A stretch of 64,000 nucleotides of DNA. Origin: Ilumatobacteraceae bacterium (GTDB lineage Bacteria > Actinomycetota > Acidimicrobiia > Acidimicrobiales > Ilumatobacteraceae). Of this stretch, positions 50,783-59,718 are shown one piece after another. A model generated the notes under the pieces. It was not told the DNA's origin and made no database searches. It saw only the letters and a list, made by a program, of their open reading frames with translations. Each line of letters opens with the position of its first letter. Position 1 is the stretch's first letter. Position numbers and translations under genes: made by a program. The DNA is taken from NCBI GenBank assembly GCA_024643255.1, contig JAHENF010000006.1:37085-101084 (forward strand), read 5' to 3'.

Positions 50783-50836
50783 AAAGTTGCCCATTCGCTG
50801 GTCACCGCCCCACTCTGGCCTCTAGTGTCGGAAAAC

Positions 50837-51037
50837 ATGCGAGTCCACCTCGATGCAGAGAAGTGCCAGGGCCACAACCGTTGCTACGCGTTGGCGCCGG
50901 AGATCTTCGACGTCGACGACTATGGCCAGGCCATGTTGCTCGTCGAGGGCGACGTGCCCGCAGAGCTGCAGGACAAGGCACGCCTGGCGGCCGCGAACTG
51001 CCCCGAGTACGCGATCACGATCACGGAGAACGGCTGA
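50837..51037 (+). CDS. [3Fe-4S] ferredoxin for cytochrome P450
   Basis: A 66-residue ferredoxin of the type that feeds bacterial P450s. Three ligands are visible, C10, C16 and C55 (KCQGHNRCYALAPEIF, then ANCPEYAI), with histidine-containing sequence where a fourth cysteine would be, so a [3Fe-4S] cluster. It sits two bases upstream of the P450 gene and is its likely electron donor; no ferredoxin reductase is adjacent. ATG 50837 is chosen; the upstream open frame has no ferredoxin similarity. Confidence 0.92.
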   Translation: MRVHLDAEKCQGHNRCYALAPEIFDVDDYGQAMLLVEGDVPAELQDKARLAAANCPEYAITITENG

Positions 51038-51039
51038 CC

Positions 51040-52425
51040 ATGACCGACACCGTCGACCTGTCCTCGGCCGAACCGATCATGCGGATCGACGAGGCCACGG
51101 GCAACAAGATCTTCTCGTTCGAGCGCAACGGTGAGACCCTCGAGTTCATCATCGGCAGCAGCCCGGAAGGCACCGACGTCTGGCAGCGGGTGCCGTACGA
51201 GGCCGACGATTACGGGTCGGTGGCTGACTATCGCACGGACTTCGACCACGCCGACCCCGCCTACAACCCCAGCGCGCCCGAGGTGTGGAAGGAGCTGCGC
51301 GAGGGCGGGTGCCCGGTCGCCCACTCCGATCGATATGGCGGCATGTGGGTCCCGCTGACCAACGACACCGTCAACGAGATCGCGTACGACACCGACAACT
51401 TCACGAGTCGCTCGGTCGTGGTCAGCGTCGGCCGACCCGGCGACCGGGCATTGCCGGCTCCCATCGGCGGTGCCCCGCCGATCACCAGCGATCCACCGTT
51501 CCACAACATCGCCCGCCGGCTCCTCCTGCCGGCCTTCGCGCCGAAGATGATCGAACCGTGGGAGCCCGAGATCCAGCGGTTGTGCCAGAAGTTGCTCGAC
51601 GAGATGGGTGACATCGCCCCCGGCGAGTCCGTCATCGACGCTGCGGTGCAGTACGCGCAGAACATCCCGGTGAACGTGATCGGTCGGATGCTCGGCTTCC
51701 CGGAGAAGGACGAGGAGTTGTTCCGCCAGTTCGTCCACGACGTGCTGGAGCGCATCGCCGAAGAGCCGGGAACGCGTGAGGGCACGGACGATCTCGGTCT
51801 GTACATCCAGCAGCAGATCGCGGAGCATCGTGAGAATCCTCGCGACGATCTCACGAGCTACCTGATGAATGTCGAACTCGATGGCAACAAGCTCGACGAC
51901 GAGGTCGTCGCCGGCATGGTCATCCTGCTGCTCGTGGCCGGCATCGACACCACGTGGTCGGCCATCGGTTCGTCGCTGTGGCACCTCGCACAGCATCCCG
52001 AAGATCACCAACGCCTGCTGGACGACCCCGAGGTGATGACGTTCGCACTCGAGGAGTTCCTCCGTGCGTACGCGCCGGTCACGATGGCCCGCCTGGTCGC
52101 CAAGGACAATGACTTCCACGGCTGCCCGATGAAGAAGGACGACTGGGTGCTCCTGCCGTTCCCGGCCGCGAACCGTGATCCGAAGAAGTTCGAGGATCCC
52201 GACAGCTTCATCGTCGACCGTGAGGAGAACCGGCACGCAGCGTTCGGTCTCGGCATCCACCGGTGCCTGGGCTCGAACCTCGCTCGCCTGGAGCTCAAGG
52301 TCGCCATCGAGGAGTTCATCAAGCGCTTCCCGCGTTTCGAACTCGCCGGCGACGTCCGCTGGAGCGTCGGTCAGATCCGCGGCCCGCGCGAACTGCCGGT
52401 CCGCATCCTCGAAGTCGCCGAGTGA
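51040..52425 (+). CDS. Cytochrome P450 monooxygenase
   Basis: A 461-residue soluble bacterial P450. The haem-ligand cysteine is C409 in FGLGIHRCLGSNLAR, the I-helix oxygen motif is AGIDTT and the K-helix ExxR is EEFLR. Residues 1-60 form an N-terminal extension longer than in many bacterial P450s. Sequence style is like terpene or fatty-acid/steroid hydroxylating CYPs; the substrate is not predictable. It is translationally close to the [3Fe-4S] ferredoxin gene. ATG 51040. A perfect palindrome follows its stop by two bases. Confidence 0.93.
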   Translation: MTDTVDLSSAEPIMRIDEATGNKIFSFERNGETLEFIIGSSPEGTDVWQRVPYEADDYGSVADYRTDFDHADPAYNPSAPEVWKELREGGCPVAHSDRYGGMWVPLTNDTVNEIAYDTDNFTSRSVVVSVGRPGDRALPAPIGGAPPITSDPPFHNIARRLLLPAFAPKMIEPWEPEIQRLCQKLLDEMGDIAPGESVIDAAVQYAQNIPVNVIGRMLGFPEKDEELFRQFVHDVLERIAEEPGTREGTDDLGLYIQQQIAEHRENPRDDLTSYLMNVELDGNKLDDEVVAGMVILLLVAGIDTTWSAIGSSLWHLAQHPEDHQRLLDDPEVMTFALEEFLRAYAPVTMARLVAKDNDFHGCPMKKDDWVLLPFPAANRDPKKFEDPDSFIVDREENRHAAFGLGIHRCLGSNLARLELKVAIEEFIKRFPRFELAGDVRWSVGQIRGPRELPVRILEVAE

Positions 52426-52427
52426 GC

Positions 52428-52458
52428 ATCGCGATTGGGGTCTGACCCCAATCGCGAT
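52428..52458. repeat. Perfect 31-nt palindrome (family C copy 2)
   Basis: Arms ATCGCGATTGGGGTC and GACCCCAATCGCGAT, 15 bases each, around a single T. It lies between the convergent P450 and crcB genes and shares its core with 44495-44521, along with nearby GCATCCT and TCAGACG sequence. Likely a bidirectional hairpin or REP element. Confidence 0.82.
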
Positions 52459-52468
52459 GATCGCATCC

Positions 52469-52786
52469 TCAGACGAACGTGGACGCGAGCGAGGCGGCCG
52501 CGCACGCGGACGCCAACGTCGCCACCGCGTACAGGCTGCCCCAACGCCAGCCGAGCGATCGCGCCTCGAGGGCGAACGACGAGAACGTCGTCAGTGCGCC
52601 ACAGAATCCGACACCGAGGATTGTCAACGCGTCGGGTGGCAGGCTCGACGCGGCCAACGCACCCAGGACACCTGCTCCGATGGTGTTGACCCAGAGCAGG
52701 GCAATCCACGAACAAGCGTATTGCCCGACGGCGTGGCGTCCCAGTGCGCCGATCGACGCCGCGATCACGAAGAGCACCGGCGTCAT
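52469..52786 (-). CDS. crcB: Fluoride exporter CrcB/Fluc, subunit 1
   Basis: A 105-residue four-helix membrane protein of the CrcB/Fluc fluoride channel family. Conserved segments are [25 protein letters not shown] and [16 protein letters not shown], where TFSSF carries the pore Phe/Ser residues. It is encoded with a second crcB gene that overlaps it by four bases (ATGA). In organisms with two crcB genes the products form a heterodimer, which is the likely arrangement here. ATG 52786. Confidence 0.92.
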   Translation of the reverse strand: MTPVLFVIAASIGALGRHAVGQYACSWIALLWVNTIGAGVLGALAASSLPPDALTILGVGFCGALTTFSSFALEARSLGWRWGSLYAVATLASACAAASLASTFV

Positions 52787-53199
52787 CGACCGGGCGCCGA
52801 TCGGGGCCTGACACCGGCGACCATCGTGGCCGCCACACCCGCCGTCAGGGTGACCGTGGCATAGGCGAGGGCGAGCGGCAGACGATCGGCGTCGGCGAGG
52901 TCGTTCAGCTCGACGGCCAGCGCCGAGAACGTCGTGAAACCGCCGAGCATGCCTGTGACGGTGAATGCCCATGCGGTCGTGTCGCGGACGACGCTTCGGG
53001 CCGCCAGCCCGATCAGGAAGGCGCCGACGAGATTCACGATCAGCGTCGCCCACGGCCACCCTGCTGCGCTGTCGTTCCAGCCGGCGGCGTGGACCCCGCG
53101 TGCCACCGCCCATCGACCGGACGCACCGATCGCGCCGCCGAGCGCGACTGCAACCAGTACCGGTGGCGCGAACGGAGTCGAACGATCGAAGACCTGCAC
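52783..53199 (-). CDS. crcB: Fluoride exporter CrcB/Fluc, subunit 2
   Basis: A 138-residue CrcB/Fluc protein, the partner of the downstream crcB. Motifs: [27 protein letters not shown] and [15 protein letters not shown], the last with a pore Phe/Ser set. Its N-terminal tail of about 20 residues is longer than in the partner. The GTG at 53199 is used because longer starts would run into the divergent response-regulator gene. Fluoride riboswitch sequence upstream is not recognised. Confidence 0.88.
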   Translation of the reverse strand: MQVFDRSTPFAPPVLVAVALGGAIGASGRWAVARGVHAAGWNDSAAGWPWATLIVNLVGAFLIGLAARSVVRDTTAWAFTVTGMLGGFTTFSALAVELNDLADADRLPLALAYATVTLTAGVAATMVAGVRPRSAPGR

Positions 53200-53293
53200 A
53201 CCGTGTTCGTACCAAACCGGAGCCCGTCGCCAGCGGATCCCGCGCGGTCGGTGATCACACCAGTTTCTCACCACCGACGACCAGACTGGCGAC

Positions 53294-54004
53294 GTGACGG
53301 ACAACGAGAGCATCCGGATCCTCGTCGCCGAGGACGATCGTGCGGTGCGTGAGTCGCTCGTTCGTGCCCTCCAGCTCGAGGGCTACACCGTGGCGTCGGC
53401 AAAGAACGGTGCCGAGGCGCTCGAGGCGGTCCGCGAGGCAGAACCCGACGTGGTGCTCCTCGATGTGTCGATGCCGATGGTCGACGGCCTCACGGTGTGC
53501 CGGGTCCTGCGGGCCGAACAGAATCAGGTGCCGGTGCTCATGCTGACCGCCCGGACGGAACCCAGCGACCGTGTCGCCGGCCTCGATGCCGGCGCCGATG
53601 ACTACCTCGCGAAGCCCTACGATCTCGACGAACTGCTCGCTCGGGTGCGAGCGCTGCTGCGCCGGTCGGGCTACTCGTCCGATGGGTCCGACACGGTCGA
53701 GTCGGCGCTGGTGCTCGGCGATCTGCGACTGGACCCGTCCGGCCGGCGAGTGTTCCGCGCCGACCGGGAGATCCAACTGTCGAAGACCGAGTTCGACCTG
53801 CTGGCGCTCCTGGTCGCGAACCGGGGCATCGTGCTCGATCACTCGACGATCTACGACCGGATCTGGCACTACGACTTCGGTCCTGACTCGAAGAACCTCG
53901 CCGTGTACATCGGCTACCTGCGCCGCAAGACCGAAGCCGAGGGCGAACCCCGTGTCGTCCACACCGTTCGGGGCGTGGGCTACACCGCCCGGATCGACGG
54001 CTGA
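53294..54004 (+). CDS. OmpR-family response regulator
   Basis: A 236-residue DNA-binding response regulator. The receiver has acidic pocket E13-D14-D15, phosphorylation site D57 (LLDVSMP), T85 and K107 (LAKPYD). The C-terminal winged helix includes EIQLSKTEFDLLALL and VVHTVRGVGYTARI. It resembles mycobacterial MprA/PrrA-type regulators; the regulon is unknown. The GTG start at 53294 follows sequence shared with the divergent crcB gene. Its stop overlaps the kinase ATG by one base (TGATG), a coupled two-component pair. Confidence 0.94.
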   Translation: MTDNESIRILVAEDDRAVRESLVRALQLEGYTVASAKNGAEALEAVREAEPDVVLLDVSMPMVDGLTVCRVLRAEQNQVPVLMLTARTEPSDRVAGLDAGADDYLAKPYDLDELLARVRALLRRSGYSSDGSDTVESALVLGDLRLDPSGRRVFRADREIQLSKTEFDLLALLVANRGIVLDHSTIYDRIWHYDFGPDSKNLAVYIGYLRRKTEAEGEPRVVHTVRGVGYTARIDG

Positions 54005-55347
54005 TGAGCCTCCGGTGGAAGATCGCGCTGTCGTTGGCGACGGTGGCGTTGATCGCGACGTCGGCGGTGGGCTTGATCAGCTATCGGAGTACGAGCACGC
54101 GGCTCGTCAGCGAAGTCGATCGGTCGATCACCCAGGCGTCACAGCAGATGGTCGATCAGGCCCGAAACGATCGTGTGCGCATTCCGAACCGGGGTCTGCT
54201 CGAGGTGTACTGGGTCCGGGTTCTCGGTGCCGACGGCTCGATCATCGCCACGTCGTTCCCTGCCGAGGTGCCGGTCGACACGACGGCAGCAGAGGTCGTC
54301 GGGCAGCCGCAACAGATCGACCGCGAAACGATCACCTACGACGGCAATGCCGTTCGCGTCCACACGATCGGCCTGCCGAACGGAGCCGTGCAGATCGGGC
54401 GCTCGCTCGACGAGGTCGACAGCGTCCTCACCGATCTTCGCCGCCGCACGCTCCTGCTGGTGGTGCTCGTGTCGATGGCGGCCGCCCTCCTCGGCTGGTT
54501 GATCGCCGGCACGGTCGCTGCTCCCTTGAGGCGGTTGACGAAGGCCGCCGAAGACGTCGGGTCGTCCGGTCGCTTCGACGTGGAGGTTCCGGGAACGGGC
54601 ACCGACGAGGTCGGACGCCTCGGCACGGCGTTCCGTTACATGCTCGGCGCGCTCGCCGTGTCGCGTGCCGAACAGCAGCGGCTGGTGCAGGACGCAGGAC
54701 ACGAACTCCGGACGCCGCTCACCAGCCTCAAGACGAACCTGTCCGTGTTGCGTCGACACCCGGAGATGACGCCCGAGATGCGCGACGGCCTGCTCGACGA
54801 CCTCGACTCGGAGGTCACCGAGCTCACCGATCTGGTCAACGAGCTCGTTGCGGTTGCCTCGGGTGACCTCGAAGCCGAACCGAACGAACGCGTCGAGCTG
54901 CCCGTACTCGCCGGTGATGTCGCCGAGCGGGTGGGCCGTCGCCGCTCGCGCGACGTGGTGGTCGACGTGCGCTCGTCGGCGATCGTCGACGCGCCTCGCT
55001 CGGCGCTCGATCGGGCTGTCACCAACCTCGTCGACAACGCCTGCAAGTTCGATCAGACCGCCGGTCCGATCGAGGTCGTGGTCGAGGGCGGCACGTTGAC
55101 CGTGCTTGATCGAGGCCCCGGTATTCCACCGGGCGAGGAGGAGCTGGTCTTCGACCGCTTCCACCGCTCCGAGGCGGCGCGCACGATGCCCGGATCGGGC
55201 CTCGGGTTGTCAATCGTTCGCGACGTGGTCACCCGGGCCGGGGGAACCGTGTCCGCAGGCCCGCGCGATGGCGGTGGCGCGGCGATCGGCTTCACACTGC
55301 CGGTGTCACCCGGTTGGCCCGCAGCGACGAACCAGACCGCGGAGTGA
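54004..55347 (+). CDS. Membrane sensor histidine kinase
   Basis: A 447-residue MprB-like sensor kinase. A membrane helix (about 7-26) and a second (about 148-172) enclose an extracytoplasmic sensor of about 120 residues. A HAMP-like region follows, then the HisKA domain with H233 (DAGHELRTPL), and the ATPase domain with NLVDNACKF, DRGPGIPPGEE and GSGLGLSIV. It should phosphorylate the preceding OmpR-type regulator. The stimulus is unknown. Overlaps the regulator gene by one base. Confidence 0.94.
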   Translation: MSLRWKIALSLATVALIATSAVGLISYRSTSTRLVSEVDRSITQASQQMVDQARNDRVRIPNRGLLEVYWVRVLGADGSIIATSFPAEVPVDTTAAEVVGQPQQIDRETITYDGNAVRVHTIGLPNGAVQIGRSLDEVDSVLTDLRRRTLLLVVLVSMAAALLGWLIAGTVAAPLRRLTKAAEDVGSSGRFDVEVPGTGTDEVGRLGTAFRYMLGALAVSRAEQQRLVQDAGHELRTPLTSLKTNLSVLRRHPEMTPEMRDGLLDDLDSEVTELTDLVNELVAVASGDLEAEPNERVELPVLAGDVAERVGRRRSRDVVVDVRSSAIVDAPRSALDRAVTNLVDNACKFDQTAGPIEVVVEGGTLTVLDRGPGIPPGEEELVFDRFHRSEAARTMPGSGLGLSIVRDVVTRAGGTVSAGPRDGGGAAIGFTLPVSPGWPAATNQTAE

Positions 55348-55364
55348 CCGTCACCCCGTGAGGG

Positions 55365-55883
55365 CTATTCGACGCCCTTGCCCGCAGCGATCGCCTTGGC
55401 GGTGAACTCGTTGAACTTGGCGACGTCGAAACTCACGACGAGGTTGGCCTCGGTTTCGATGATGACGCGATGCGGTGAGTCGAGGAACTTCTCGAAGTTG
55501 CGAGCGCCGAGATCCTCGGGGCGGCTCTCCGTTCCCGAGAGCGCGGCGTAGAACCAGGTCTTCACTTCGTTCCAATCGTCGTCGTCGTGGGTGTGCACGA
55601 TCGAGTCGCCCCGGTACGACGCGGTCATGCGGTCGCGGTTGATGACGACGCCCGACTGTGGTCGGACACGCAACGCCGGCACCCGGGCACGGCGCTCGGC
55701 GCACGTGGTCCAGAACTTGCCGTTGCGCCAGACATACGCGACGACCACGCCGACCGGGTACCCGGCCTTGTTGGTCCACGAGAAGATGCACTCGCCGCCG
55801 CGCTGCACGAACGCCTCGAGGACCTCCTCGCTGAGCTGCATCCCGGTGAGGTCTTCGTAGTCACTGATTGCGTCGTCGGCCAT
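55365..55883 (-). CDS. Pyridoxamine-phosphate-oxidase-fold flavin/F420-binding protein
   Basis: A 172-residue protein with a split-barrel pattern of the pyridoxamine 5'-phosphate oxidase-like superfamily: YPVGVVVAYVWRNGKFWTTC, RRARVPALRVRPQSGVVIN and, later, WFYAAL. It could be an FMN- or F420-dependent oxidoreductase; the substrate is unknown. ATG 55883 is chosen; a longer frame to 55922 lacks family sequence. It converges on the histidine kinase gene and is divergent from the cupin gene. Confidence 0.7.
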   Translation of the reverse strand: MADDAISDYEDLTGMQLSEEVLEAFVQRGGECIFSWTNKAGYPVGVVVAYVWRNGKFWTTCAERRARVPALRVRPQSGVVINRDRMTASYRGDSIVHTHDDDDWNEVKTWFYAALSGTESRPEDLGARNFEKFLDSPHRVIIETEANLVVSFDVAKFNEFTAKAIAAGKGVE

Positions 55884-55948
55884 GGCGACGTTGTAGCACC
55901 GAGGGCTCCGAGATCTGGACACGGAGCGTTCGCACTACGGTCGCGGAG

Positions 55949-56521
55949 GTGAGCTTCGACATCGATCAGTTGGTCGCCGATTGTCTTGCGGCCGCGAGCG
56001 ACGCACCCGGTCACGCCGGCCCAGCGGTCGACGACGTGCTCGCGCGTGTCATCAGCGAACCGTCCTCGATCGAAACGGTGCTCGGGCACCCGCGTGACCA
56101 GCCGACGTTCGCGACATGGTTCAACAGTGCCGAACTGACCGTGCTGCACGTGGTGTGGCCGCCGACCGTCGACCTGATCGCCCACGACCACACGATGTGG
56201 GCGACGATCGGACTGTACGGGGGGCGCGAGGACAATCGGCTCTTCCGGGAGTTGCCCGACGGGACGCTGGAGGAACGCCGGGCCAGGACCCTGTTCGGTG
56301 GCGACACGATCGTGCTCGGTGCCGACACCGTGCATGCCGTGGCGAATCCTTCTCGCGACTGGACCGGTGCCATCCACGTCTACGGCGGCGACTACTTCCG
56401 CGAGGGCCGACGGATGTGGGCCGATCCTGCCGGCGCCGGCGCACCGTTCGACGTGAGCGTCGTCACGGCCACGCTCGATCAGGCTGCCGCTCGGGCCCTC
56501 GATCATCCCCCCGTGGAGTGA
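55949..56521 (+). CDS. Cupin-fold protein, cysteine-dioxygenase-like
   Basis: A 190-residue protein with a double-stranded beta-helix (cupin) core resembling the cysteine dioxygenase/mercaptopropionate dioxygenase group. Metal-ligand candidates are the histidines in AHDHTMWATIGLYGG and, later, TVHAVANPS, giving the His3 set of this family. The N-terminal 70 residues are helical. Substrate uncertain; thiol dioxygenation is a possibility only. GTG start at 55949 with GGAGG overlapping it, so the translation signal is compact. It ends 18 bases inside the 3' end of the convergent ABC ATPase gene (stop at 56503). Confidence 0.68.
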   Translation: MSFDIDQLVADCLAAASDAPGHAGPAVDDVLARVISEPSSIETVLGHPRDQPTFATWFNSAELTVLHVVWPPTVDLIAHDHTMWATIGLYGGREDNRLFRELPDGTLEERRARTLFGGDTIVLGADTVHAVANPSRDWTGAIHVYGGDYFREGRRMWADPAGAGAPFDVSVVTATLDQAAARALDHPPVE

Positions 56522-57489
56522 TCCGCGATCAGGTCGTTGATGGCGTGACGACCCATCGAGGCGCGGAACTCGGTGGGCGAGCAGCCGCGCACGGTCGTCG
56601 GCCCGACAGCGCAGGCCGTCGCTGATCGCCGCAGCCCGAACAGCGGTGCGAGTTCACCGAAGTACTGGCCGGCGACAACGCGGGCGATGACCTCGGGTAC
56701 GGCGTCCTGGCGTTCCCTGGTCAGCTCGATCACGCCCTGTTCCACCACGTACACGAGATCGCCCGTCTCGCCTTGTCCGAAGAGGATCTCACCGTCGTTC
56801 ATCGCCACGATGCGGCCGTCGACGACCTCCGGCGGCCGTGGACTGAGCTCGACGACCTGGTCGGCGAGCGGAAGGAGACGGTCGTCGTGCGTCGCGACGA
56901 TGATCGTACGGCCCTCGCGCGCCAGCGCGCGCAGGAGTCGGATCACGCCTTCGACCTGGATGTAGTCGAGGTGGGCGGTGGGTTCGTCGGCCAGCAGCAG
57001 CGGCGGTTCGAGCGCGAGTGCCCGGGCGATGGCCACTCGCTGTTGCTGGCCGCCCGACAGGTCGCCGGGCCGGTGGTCGACCCGGTTGGTGAGGTCGACC
57101 TGGTCGAGGATCTGTCGTGCCCGATCGAGCGACGCGCGTCGCCCGCGCCCGGTCGCCAGGAGCGGTAATGCCACGTTCTCCGCGGCAGTGAGACTCGGGA
57201 TCAGATTGAACGCCTGGAAGACGATGCCGACCTGGTGGCGGCGGTACTCCGTGAGCCCAGCGCCCGACAGCTCGGTGACGCTGGTGCCGTCGACGGTGAT
57301 GGTGCCGGCGGCCGGTTGCAGGATCCCGGCGAGTGCCGACAACAGCGTCGTCTTGCCACAGCCGCTCGCGCCGAGCAACAGCACGAGCTCGCCATCGCCG
57401 GCCCGCACGTCGAGACCGTCGATCGGTCGCACGACATAGCCGCCGGAGGTGTATTCCACGACCAGATCACGGATCGACACGTCGGCCAT
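56503..57489 (-). CDS. ABC transporter ATPase fused to a cyclic-nucleotide-binding domain
   Basis: A 328-residue fusion. Residues 1-220 are a LolD/MacB-type ABC ATPase: Walker A GASGCGKTT, Q-loop FQAFNLIPSL, signature LSGGQQQRVA, Walker B LLLADEPT and switch ATHDD. Residues 225-315 are a cNMP-binding beta-roll: GEILFGQGETGDLVYVVEQG and the phosphate cassette FGELAPLFGLRRSAT with a conserved arginine. It may let a cyclic nucleotide gate an FtsX-type exporter; the substrate is unknown. The ATG overlaps the permease stop by one base. A second cNMP protein gene follows the permease upstream. Confidence 0.88.
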   Translation of the reverse strand: MADVSIRDLVVEYTSGGYVVRPIDGLDVRAGDGELVLLLGASGCGKTTLLSALAGILQPAAGTITVDGTSVTELSGAGLTEYRRHQVGIVFQAFNLIPSLTAAENVALPLLATGRGRRASLDRARQILDQVDLTNRVDHRPGDLSGGQQQRVAIARALALEPPLLLADEPTAHLDYIQVEGVIRLLRALAREGRTIIVATHDDRLLPLADQVVELSPRPPEVVDGRIVAMNDGEILFGQGETGDLVYVVEQGVIELTRERQDAVPEVIARVVAGQYFGELAPLFGLRRSATACAVGPTTVRGCSPTEFRASMGRHAINDLIADHSTGG

Positions 57490-58529
57490 CACGCACCTCC
57501 GAACGCCACAGCAGGATCGACCCGGACCGCCTTGCGCAGCCCGATGAACCCCGCCAACAATCCCACCACCACGGCGACGACGACGAGGGTCGCGTACGAC
57601 GATGCCGGCGTCTCGATCTCCATCGGGAAGCGGGGTCCGAGGACGAAGGCCAAGACGGTTCCACCGATAGCGGCCAGCACGGCCAGCAGCAATGACGAGG
57701 CGGCCAGACCGAGTCGCAACGATCGGTTCGACACTCCGATGGCTTTCATGACGGCGAAGTCGCGGACTCGCTCGAGCGTCGAGAGGTACACCATCGAGGC
57801 GATGATCGCGGCAGCGATGATCCACAGCAGCACGTCGAGGATCGAGACGATCTGCAACGACTGGTCCATCCCGAGGTGCATGTCCTTCTCGACGTCGGCG
57901 CTGCTCATCGAGCGGAGGCCGTCGGGGAGCCGGCCGGGAGTTCCGGTGACCGCCACCGCTCCGATCAGCGGCTGCCCGCCGAGCAGTGCCCGCTGCACCT
58001 CACCGACGGGCAAGAGCACGGTCGGCGCGCCGAAACTGTACGCGAGGCCGTGGCCGACGCCGACGACGTCGAATGGCTGCCCGCCGACCGAGATCCTGTC
58101 ACCAGTCCGATAACCGAGGATGTCCTCGACCACTGCTTCACCGGGCGCCGTCGGCATCCGGCCCGATGTCAGTGACGTCCTCTCGACGTTGCCTCCCTGA
58201 TCGATACCGAGCACGTTGACCCACTTGCCGTCGATGGTGTCGCGGGCGGCGATCATCGCCTCGGCATGGGTCACGCCGGGGAGTGCGGAGACTTCCGCTG
58301 CCGTCGAAGCGGGCAGCAGGGTGCTCGCGGTGAACGGGCCTGATTCGCCGGGTGCCACGATCCAGACGTCGGCGTCGTAACGATCGACCAGCCGGGACAC
58401 CTCATTGCCGATGTGGTGCATCAGCCCGTCGAGCACCAGCGTGAGGCTGAAGACCAGCGACGCCGAGATCACCGCGATCAGGAATCGTCGCTTCCTCCAG
58501 AGGAGGTCTCGCACGCTCACGAGCCACAT
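57489..58529 (-). CDS. FtsX/DevC-type ABC transporter permease
   Basis: A 346-residue permease with one N-terminal membrane helix (about 15-38), an extracytoplasmic domain of about 190 residues and three C-terminal helices (from about 230), the FtsX/MacB/DevC layout. The fold begins WLVSVRDLLWRKRRFLIAV. It forms a transporter with the ATPase-cNMP fusion encoded directly after it (one-base overlap). The substrate may be a lipid, lipoprotein or peptide. It lies 15 bases from the upstream cNMP-binding protein gene, so the three genes are probably one operon. Confidence 0.88.
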   Translation of the reverse strand: MWLVSVRDLLWRKRRFLIAVISASLVFSLTLVLDGLMHHIGNEVSRLVDRYDADVWIVAPGESGPFTASTLLPASTAAEVSALPGVTHAEAMIAARDTIDGKWVNVLGIDQGGNVERTSLTSGRMPTAPGEAVVEDILGYRTGDRISVGGQPFDVVGVGHGLAYSFGAPTVLLPVGEVQRALLGGQPLIGAVAVTGTPGRLPDGLRSMSSADVEKDMHLGMDQSLQIVSILDVLLWIIAAAIIASMVYLSTLERVRDFAVMKAIGVSNRSLRLGLAASSLLLAVLAAIGGTVLAFVLGPRFPMEIETPASSYATLVVVAVVVGLLAGFIGLRKAVRVDPAVAFGGA

Positions 58530-58544
58530 GGCGAGTAGCGCTGC

Positions 58545-59543
58545 TCAGTTCGCGGCGATCTCTCGCCGGTGGCCGGCGCTGAGTCGGGTGAGTTCGTCCT
58601 CCGCGAGCTGGTCGGGCTTCACGACGGCCACGGTCACCTTCGTGAGCGCCCGCAGTGTCGAGGTCCGGACCCCGCCTTCGAGGGCTGCGCGCTCACCGAG
58701 AATCGCGCCCGGGCCGACCTCGGCGAGGGCCTCGCCGTCGACCTCGACGCTGACCACTCCGTTGAGGAGCAGGAACACGTCGTCGCCCGTCTCCCCCTGC
58801 TCGGTGAGCAGCCCGCCCTCCTTGACCTTGCGGATCGACGACTTGCCCCCGCCGCGCATGATGTGGCCTGCGAGTTCCCGTTCGAGCGCGGTTTCCACAG
58901 CGGTCACGAGGGCCGGTGAGTCCTCGTCGCCCCACGGCGTGTGCTTGCCGAACGAGTGGCGCCACCAGTCCTTGAAGTCGGCCATGCCGGCCTTGGCGGC
59001 GAGTTTGCCGTGTTCGTCGTACACCCAGTGGCGGGGGAAGGTGCTGGCCCCGACGAGCTCGAACTCCGTGAGCCCGTCGGCGTGGATCGTGAGCGCAACC
59101 GTCGTCCACACGGTCGGGGCCTCGAACTTCAGGAACGGTGGCTTGTTGACGCGCCGCGGGGCCGGTACCGCGGTGTGCCCGCCGACGGTCTGCACGAAAC
59201 GCGCCGACGTCGGGGTGAACTCGACCGGTTGGCGAATGTCGTCGAATGCGACCGCCGCGAACGTCGTCTGCTTCGGGCCGACCGCAAGGGTGGTCGCGCC
59301 CATCAGGCACCCGCCGTCGTAGCCGGCGTCGACGATCCTGCCGTTCACGACCTCGATCCAGCCGATCAGGTGGTTGGCGAACCGGAACCGGTCGGCCGCT
59401 CGAAGGGCTTCGAGGTCGCCGAGTTCGTCCGGCGGTGGATCGTCGTAGTGGGTGAACCCTGTTCCGAATATCGCCTTGTTCAGGCCGGTCACCGCCTCGG
59501 ACGGGATCCAGCTCAGGCTCGTGACGCTCGATTCGATGCGCAT
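58545..59543 (-). CDS. Cyclic-nucleotide-binding domain protein with novel N-terminal domain
   Basis: A 332-residue soluble protein. Residues 1-220 match no family I recognise; they are rich in Trp/Phe and beta strands. The C-terminal cNMP domain (about 230-320) has GGLLTEQGETGDDVFLLLNG and the phosphate cassette GAILGERAALEGGVRTSTL, so cAMP or cGMP binding is likely. The same E/GQGETGD segment occurs in the ABC ATPase fusion, suggesting one ancestry. First gene of the three-gene set; ATG 59543. Divergent from the large permease gene. Confidence 0.78.
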   Translation of the reverse strand: MRIESSVTSLSWIPSEAVTGLNKAIFGTGFTHYDDPPPDELGDLEALRAADRFRFANHLIGWIEVVNGRIVDAGYDGGCLMGATTLAVGPKQTTFAAVAFDDIRQPVEFTPTSARFVQTVGGHTAVPAPRRVNKPPFLKFEAPTVWTTVALTIHADGLTEFELVGASTFPRHWVYDEHGKLAAKAGMADFKDWWRHSFGKHTPWGDEDSPALVTAVETALERELAGHIMRGGGKSSIRKVKEGGLLTEQGETGDDVFLLLNGVVSVEVDGEALAEVGPGAILGERAALEGGVRTSTLRALTKVTVAVVKPDQLAEDELTRLSAGHRREIAAN

Positions 59544-59644
59544 GATGCTCCTCTCGACGGAGGCCGTCGCGAATGGCGTGCCTTCCTGACTCGAAGGTAG
59601 GGATGCAGGTGGCGCCAGACGAGGTGACAGACCGGTGTCTCGAT

Positions 59645-59662
59645 CGGGGTGCCAGCACCCCG
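59645..59662. promoter_or_regulatory. 18-bp palindrome before the FtsX-type permease gene
   Basis: CGGGGTGC-CA-GCACCCCG has perfect eight-base arms. It lies in the 175-base gap between the divergent cNMP protein and permease genes, 57 bases before the chosen permease start. It could be an operator for one or both; the rest of the gap shows nothing else. Confidence 0.45.
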
Positions 59663-59718
59663 GCCAGAGTGACGCCAGCGTCCTTGTCGACAGGACCGCA
59701 TCGTGGTCAGATCATGGG

